Assembly: GCA_024278555.1 (NCBI GenBank)
Contig: JAJRSX010000180.1
Coordinates: 1-17,997 of the forward strand
Origin: a bacterium
GTDB taxonomy: Bacteria > CG2-30-53-67 > CG2-30-70-394
Reading direction: 5' to 3'
DNA length: 17,997 nucleotides
The notes below the pieces were generated by a model. The model was not told the DNA's origin. It worked only from the letters and a program-made list of their open reading frames with translations, and did not search any database. Below are positions 15,329 through 17,997 of this stretch, in pieces. Position 1 is the stretch's first letter. Every line of letters begins with the position of its first letter. The position numbers and the translations under genes were made by a program.

Positions 15329-15347
15329 CCCCGTGTTGAAACAGGGG
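15329..15347 (+). repeat. Stem-loop CCCC-g-TGTT/AACA-GGGG before the HAD phosphatase
   Basis: CCCC (15329-15332) and TGTT (15334-15337) pair with AACA (15340-15343) and GGGG (15344-15347), with one bulged G. The left side also contains two CCCGTGT units (15321-15327 and 15330-15336), reminiscent of the CTCCGTGTCCTCCGTGT arm at 17905-17921. Confidence 0.3.
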
Positions 15348-15390
15348 CTCCCGAGGATTGGTGGCGGGTGATCCGCTACCCTCTCCCGCC

Positions 15391-16062
15391 ATGGTTCCCT
15401 ACCCCTGGCCCGAGCTCCTCATCTTCGACCTCGACGGCACCCTCATCGACTCGAAGGAGGACATCGCCGCCGCCCTCAACCAGACCCTCGCGGAGCGGGG
15501 GCTCCCCGCCCTGGCCCACGAGGAGATCTACGCCCACGTGGGCAACGGGGTCTATGACCTCATCGAGGGGGCGGTGGCGGCGGCCGGCGGCGACGACGTG
15601 GAGGCGGCGCTGGCCCACTTCATGGCCACCTACGACGCGCGGCTCCTGGAGCGTACCCACCTCTATGAAGGGGCCGCCGAGGTGGTGGCCCACTTCGCGG
15701 GGGTGGCGATGGCGCTGATCACCAACAAGTCGATGCGCTTCACCCGGCCGATCGTCGACGGCCTCGGGGTGGCCGGCTGGTTCGACCCGATCCTCGCCCG
15801 CGACACCCTGCCTACGTGCAAGCCCCACCCGGGGCCGCTACTCCACTGCATCGACGCCCACGGCGTGGACCCGACGCGGACCTGGATGGTGGGCGACGGC
15901 GCCACCGACATCCTTGCGGGCCACGCCGCCGGCGTCCGCACCGTCGGCTGCCTCTACGGCTTCCGCACCGAGCAAGAGGTGGTTGGGGCTCAACCCGACT
16001 GCCTCATCCGCGACCTGCGCGACCTTCCAGGGCTGTTCGCCGACCGGCCGGATGGAGGGTAG
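15391..16062 (+). CDS. gph: HAD-family phosphatase, phosphoglycolate phosphatase-like
   Basis: A 223-residue cytoplasmic haloacid-dehalogenase phosphatase. Motif I is IFDLDGTLIDSKEDI (nucleophile Asp13, acid/base Asp15), motif II ALITNKS, then a lysine in CKPHPGP, and motif III MVGDGATDI, with an alpha-helical cap between motifs I and II. The pattern DLDGTLIDS plus ITNK and KPHP is that of Gph, which hydrolyses 2-phosphoglycolate formed during DNA repair or by Rubisco; pyrophosphatase PpaX and related HADs are alternatives. The start is ATG 15391, which places motif I at the normal distance. No ribosome site precedes it, and TACCCT (15377-15382) ends 8 bases before it, so a leaderless transcript is possible. 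Its stop is inside the palindromic element that follows. Confidence 0.82.
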   Translation: MVPYPWPELLIFDLDGTLIDSKEDIAAALNQTLAERGLPALAHEEIYAHVGNGVYDLIEGAVAAAGGDDVEAALAHFMATYDARLLERTHLYEGAAEVVAHFAGVAMALITNKSMRFTRPIVDGLGVAGWFDPILARDTLPTCKPHPGPLLHCIDAHGVDPTRTWMVGDGATDILAGHAAGVRTVGCLYGFRTEQEVVGAQPDCLIRDLRDLPGLFADRPDGG

Positions 16063-16135
16063 GAGCGAGCTCCCGCTCGCGATCCGGGGCCTCTGGCCCC
16101 GGCCGGCCCTTCGGGCCGTGCAACCCCCTCCTACC
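16058..16135 (+). repeat. Multibranched REP-like element with three perfect hairpins
   Basis: GGTAGGAG (16058-16065) pairs with CTCCTACC (16128-16135), enclosing GCGAGC-TCCC-GCTCGC (16065-16080), CCGGGGCC-TCT-GGCCCCGG (16084-16102) and CGGCCC-TTC-GGGCCG (16104-16118). The left end overlaps the HAD gene's stop codon. The first half resembles the GTAGGAGCGAGC type REP sequences known from gamma-proteobacteria. It probably terminates or protects the transcript, or is a mobilised palindromic unit. Confidence 0.68.
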
Positions 16136-16177
16136 GAGGGCCGCGGGTTGGAGCGGTGGCTCCTATCTGGTAAACCC

Positions 16178-16226
16178 GGAAATATGGAGTTACAACTTCC
16201 ATTTTTCTGTATAAAGTGGAAATATG
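16178..16226 (+). promoter_or_regulatory. AT-rich leader with 9-base direct repeats and TATAAA
   Basis: GGAAATATG occurs at 16178-16186 and, exactly 40 bases on, at 16218-16226, where it contains the start codon of the ATPase gene. Between them is an imperfect palindrome (ATGGAGTT...AACTTCCAT, about 16184-16202) and TATAAA (16210-16215), whose position would start transcription at or next to the ATG, giving a leaderless message. This 50-base patch is far richer in A and T than anything near it. Confidence 0.42.
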
Positions 16227-17372
16227 TACTCCAGAATCGAGCACTACGTCGAGGGCAAGAGCTTCTTCCTCTTCGGGCCGCGGGGGACGGGGAAGTCCAC
16301 CTGGGTACGGAGCACCTTCCCCGAAGCGATCTATGTCGACCTGCTGGAGGCGGAGAAGTTCACCCGCCTCACCGCCGATCCCCAGCGCCTCACCGATCTC
16401 ATTCCCCCCGGGTATAGCGGCTGGGTGATCATCGACGAGATCCAGAAGGTGCCGCCCCTCCTGGACGAGGTCCACCGCCTCATCGAGAACCGTGGGCTGC
16501 ACTTCGTCCTCACCGGCTCCAGTGCCCGGAAGCTCCGGCGCAAGGGGGTGAACCTCCTCGCGGGTCGTGCCCTGACGCGAGAGATGCACCCCCTGACCGC
16601 CACGGAGCTGGGGGACGATTTTTCCCTGGAGCGATCCTGGCGCCATGGTCATCTGCCGGCGGTCTTTTCCGAGCCCGACCCGGACGCCTTTCTGCGCAGC
16701 TACGTCCAGACCTATATGCGCGAGGAGGTGATGCAGGAGGGGCTGACCCGCAACGTCGGGGCCTTCGCGAGGTTCCTGGAGGCGGCGGCCCTCTCCCAGG
16801 GCACGACTCTGAACATCTCGGAGGTCGCCCGGGAGTGCGCGGTGGGGCGCAAGGTGGTGGAAGGCTACTTCCAGATTCTGGAAGACATCCTGCTGGCGGT
16901 GCGGCTGCCGATCTTCTGTCGCAGGGCCAAGCGGCGGGTGGTCGCCCACCCGAAGTTCTATCTCTTCGACGTGGGGGTCTATCGCGCCCTGCGGCCACGC
17001 GGCCCCCTCGATCTCTCCGAGGAGGTGAAAGGCGTGGCCCTGGAGACCCTGGTCTTTCAGGAGCTGCGCGCGGTCAACGGTGCCCTCGACCTCGCCTACG
17101 ACCTCAGCTACTGGCGAACCCCGACCGGCCAGGAGGTCGACTTTGTCCTCTACGGCGAACGGGGCTTGATCGCCATCGAGGTGAAACGGTCGTCGCGGCC
17201 GCGCATGCAGGACCTCCGAGGTATGAAGGCATTTCTCCATGACTACCCCGCGGCCCGCCCCTTCATCCTCTACCGGGGTCGGGAACGACTCTTTACGAAC
17301 GGGATTACCTGGCTGCCGGTCGACCAGGCCCTGCGCGACCTCCCTGCCCTGCTGTCAGAGGAGGGCCCATGA
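16224..17372 (+). CDS. AAA_14/DUF4143 ATPase
   Basis: A 382-residue cytoplasmic P-loop ATPase of the AAA_14 + DUF4143 type. Walker A is GPRGTGKST (18-26), Walker B VIIDEIQKVP, sensor-like LTGSSARKLRR, then a winged-helix-like middle region (ISEVARECAVGRKVVEGYFQIL). The C-terminal DUF4143 part ends in the nuclease-like pattern GQEVDFVL...IAIEVKRS (E-x-D...E-x-K). Such proteins are widespread, often as isolated accessory genes with patchy distribution; their function is not settled, with suggestions including toxin-antitoxin-like or defence roles. The gene stands alone, between REP-like elements and after an AT-rich leader, consistent with lateral acquisition, though the body of the gene matches local GC content. 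No ribosome site is visible before ATG 16224. Confidence 0.9.
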   Translation: MYSRIEHYVEGKSFFLFGPRGTGKSTWVRSTFPEAIYVDLLEAEKFTRLTADPQRLTDLIPPGYSGWVIIDEIQKVPPLLDEVHRLIENRGLHFVLTGSSARKLRRKGVNLLAGRALTREMHPLTATELGDDFSLERSWRHGHLPAVFSEPDPDAFLRSYVQTYMREEVMQEGLTRNVGAFARFLEAAALSQGTTLNISEVARECAVGRKVVEGYFQILEDILLAVRLPIFCRRAKRRVVAHPKFYLFDVGVYRALRPRGPLDLSEEVKGVALETLVFQELRAVNGALDLAYDLSYWRTPTGQEVDFVLYGERGLIAIEVKRSSRPRMQDLRGMKAFLHDYPAARPFILYRGRERLFTNGITWLPVDQALRDLPALLSEEGP

Positions 17373-17392
17373 AGCAGCCCCCCACGCGCGCC

Positions 17393-17456
17393 CGGCAAAA
17401 ACTGGGCGCCGGCCGGCCCTTGGGGCCGGGTTCGGGGGCGTGGCCCCCTCCTGCCG
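17393..17456 (+). repeat. Multi-hairpin element related to the one at 16058
   Basis: CCGGCCC-TTG-GGGCCGG (17413-17429) and GGGGGC-GTG-GCCCCC (17434-17448) are perfect triloop hairpins. CGGCA (17393-17397) and TGCCG (17452-17456) could close the unit. It shares CCGGCCGGCCCTT (17409-17421, compare 16101-16111 plus flank) and CCCCCTCCT with the element at 16058 and, like it, follows a gene closely. Confidence 0.5.
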
Positions 17457-17610
17457 TGGGGCGGGGGTGGGCTGAACAGCTCAACGCCAGGGCGCAAAGG
17501 GGGGGGGAGCTGGGGGGGGGAGTGTCGACCGTGGTGGCCGTGAGGACGTGTCGAGTGGGATTTCAACGCAGAGAGGATCAGCGGAAACAAGAGGGGTTAC
17601 CAGCCCGTAG

Positions 17611-17628
17611 GGTCGGCTTCAGCCGACC
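17611..17628 (+). repeat. Perfect palindrome GGTCGGC-TTCA-GCCGACC (REP-like)
   Basis: A 7-bp perfect stem (17611-17617 with 17622-17628) around TTCA; the loop ends can pair further. It is preceded by GTAG, giving GTAGGGTCGGCTTCAGCCGACC in two pieces, a form often met as a dispersed palindromic unit in proteobacterial genomes. Only one copy is seen in the window. Confidence 0.45.
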
Positions 17629-17781
17629 GACGCCGTCATCTCAAGGAATGCCGATCGCCCTTGGCTCATGACCGGCGACGGGCAATCGGAAGGAGGGCGA
17701 GATACCGGGGGGAGGAGATACCGCCAACAGGGTCGAGGGGCTCACCAGGTGATCACGGTGCGAGCCTGGAAGGCGATGTCC

Positions 17782-17926
17782 ACCACAGAGACACAGAGAA
17801 CTGCATCAGAGAACAACACGATCTTGCGCCGTCCTCTTGCACGGCAACCCGGTGGCGATCCATTGCGGGGCCCAAGAGGAGGAAAACACCTCTCCTTTGC
17901 AGTTCTCCGTGTCCTCCGTGTCTTCC
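17782..17926. repeat. Inverted-repeat element of about 145 bp (MITE-like)
   Basis: The left arm (17782-17805, ending in ACACAGAGAACTGCA) and the right arm (17898-17926, beginning TGCAGTTCTCCGTGT) are reverse complements over about 23 positions, with a few substitutions and one indel. They enclose about 92 bases with no gene. The CACAGAGACACAGAGA / TCTCCGTGTCCTCCGTGT theme is a common dispersed repeat arm in bacterial genomes. It may be a non-autonomous element or a long RNA hairpin. Confidence 0.5.
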
Positions 17927-17977
17927 ATGAGGAGGCCGCTCCCTGTCAACACCGTGGAGGCCGGGTGGCGGGATACC

Positions 17978-17997
17978 GGAGGGGGAGACGAGATGCG
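17978..17997 (+). other. Possible start of a gene cut by the window edge
   Basis: GGAGGGGGAG (17978-17987) stands a few bases before ATG (17993-17995), an ideal ribosome-site spacing, with only the first base pair of the next codon visible. Nothing about the product can be said, and the match may be chance in G-rich DNA. Confidence 0.25.

Larger units (their letters stand above)
17373..17997. other. Intergenic region without a convincing gene
   Basis: The 625 bases after the ATPase gene show no reading frame with protein-like composition; the small frames present are Arg/Pro/Ser-rich shadows. The region holds several palindromes (listed separately), two long G runs (17500-17508 and 17513-17520), the 7-mer GATACCG three times (17701, 17718 and 17972) and a possible gene start at the right edge. 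No tRNA, rRNA or insertion sequence was recognised. Confidence 0.6.

Noticed and set aside
17369-17671. A 100-codon frame after the ATPase gene.
   Set aside because: It starts inside the ATPase stop, runs through hairpins and G runs, and has an Arg/Gly-rich, domain-free translation.
17780-17930. A CRISPR array, suggested by repeated CACAGAGA/CCGTGT units near the window end.
   Set aside because: The units are two inverted arms with short tandem CACAGAGA echoes, not evenly spaced direct repeats with unique spacers, and no cas gene is present.

Overview
The window is a GC-rich bacterial segment, dense in genes that all lie on the + strand. It looks like the chromosome of a respiratory, cytochrome-rich Pseudomonadota-type organism, in the broad sense that includes the former Deltaproteobacteria. 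The grounds are an EpmA-type EF-P lysine ligase, NtrC/sigma-54 style regulation, many multihaem c-type cytochromes and REP-like palindromes between genes. I cannot place it more precisely from sequence alone.

Layout. (1) 1-1312: the 3' end of epmA, overlapping a short-chain dehydrogenase by 4 nt. (2) 1458-5798: a convincing sigma-54 promoter, then an operon encoding a soluble pentahaem cytochrome, a second pentahaem cytochrome with a C-terminal membrane anchor, a Tat-exported four-cluster ferredoxin, an NrfD-type quinone-interacting membrane protein and a small Cys-motif protein. This set reads as a membrane quinol:cytochrome oxidoreductase of the Hmc/Tmc/Dsr(MKJOP)/Cbc type. (3) 5960-10049: a cytochrome c554-like tetrahaem protein, a large cytochrome with 13 canonical plus 2 expanded haem motifs, and two overlapping thioredoxin-fold/TPR proteins that have both lost the redox CXXC. 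(4) 10108-13019: a histidine kinase with a CXXCH motif in its periplasmic sensor region, overlapping an NtrC-type sigma-54 activator. (5) 13255-15208: a possible second sigma-54 promoter, a membrane PAS sensor that has a histidine phosphoacceptor region but no ATPase domain, and a receiver-only response regulator. (6) 15391-17372: a phosphoglycolate-phosphatase-like HAD enzyme and an AAA_14/DUF4143 ATPase behind an unusually AT-rich leader. (7) 17373-17997: no convincing gene, but several palindromic or repeat elements and perhaps the start codon of the next gene at the very end.

How it may work together (inference). A redox signal sensed through covalent haem would control phosphorylation of the NtrC-like regulator. 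That regulator would activate the sigma-54 promoter in front of the quinol:cytochrome complex, whose electrons would pass to the periplasmic c554-like and 15-motif cytochromes and from there to an acceptor not encoded here.

The most striking anomaly is that two genes of this one system, the membrane-anchored cytochrome (TAG at 2784) and the sigma-54 activator (TAA at 12417), are each broken by one in-frame stop with perfect coding continuity on both sides. Each stop is one C-to-T change from a glutamine codon. TAG ends eight other genes here, so a general reassignment of TAG is unlikely. TAA is not used as a genuine stop anywhere in the window. A second theme is a set of GC-rich, multi-hairpin intergenic elements.
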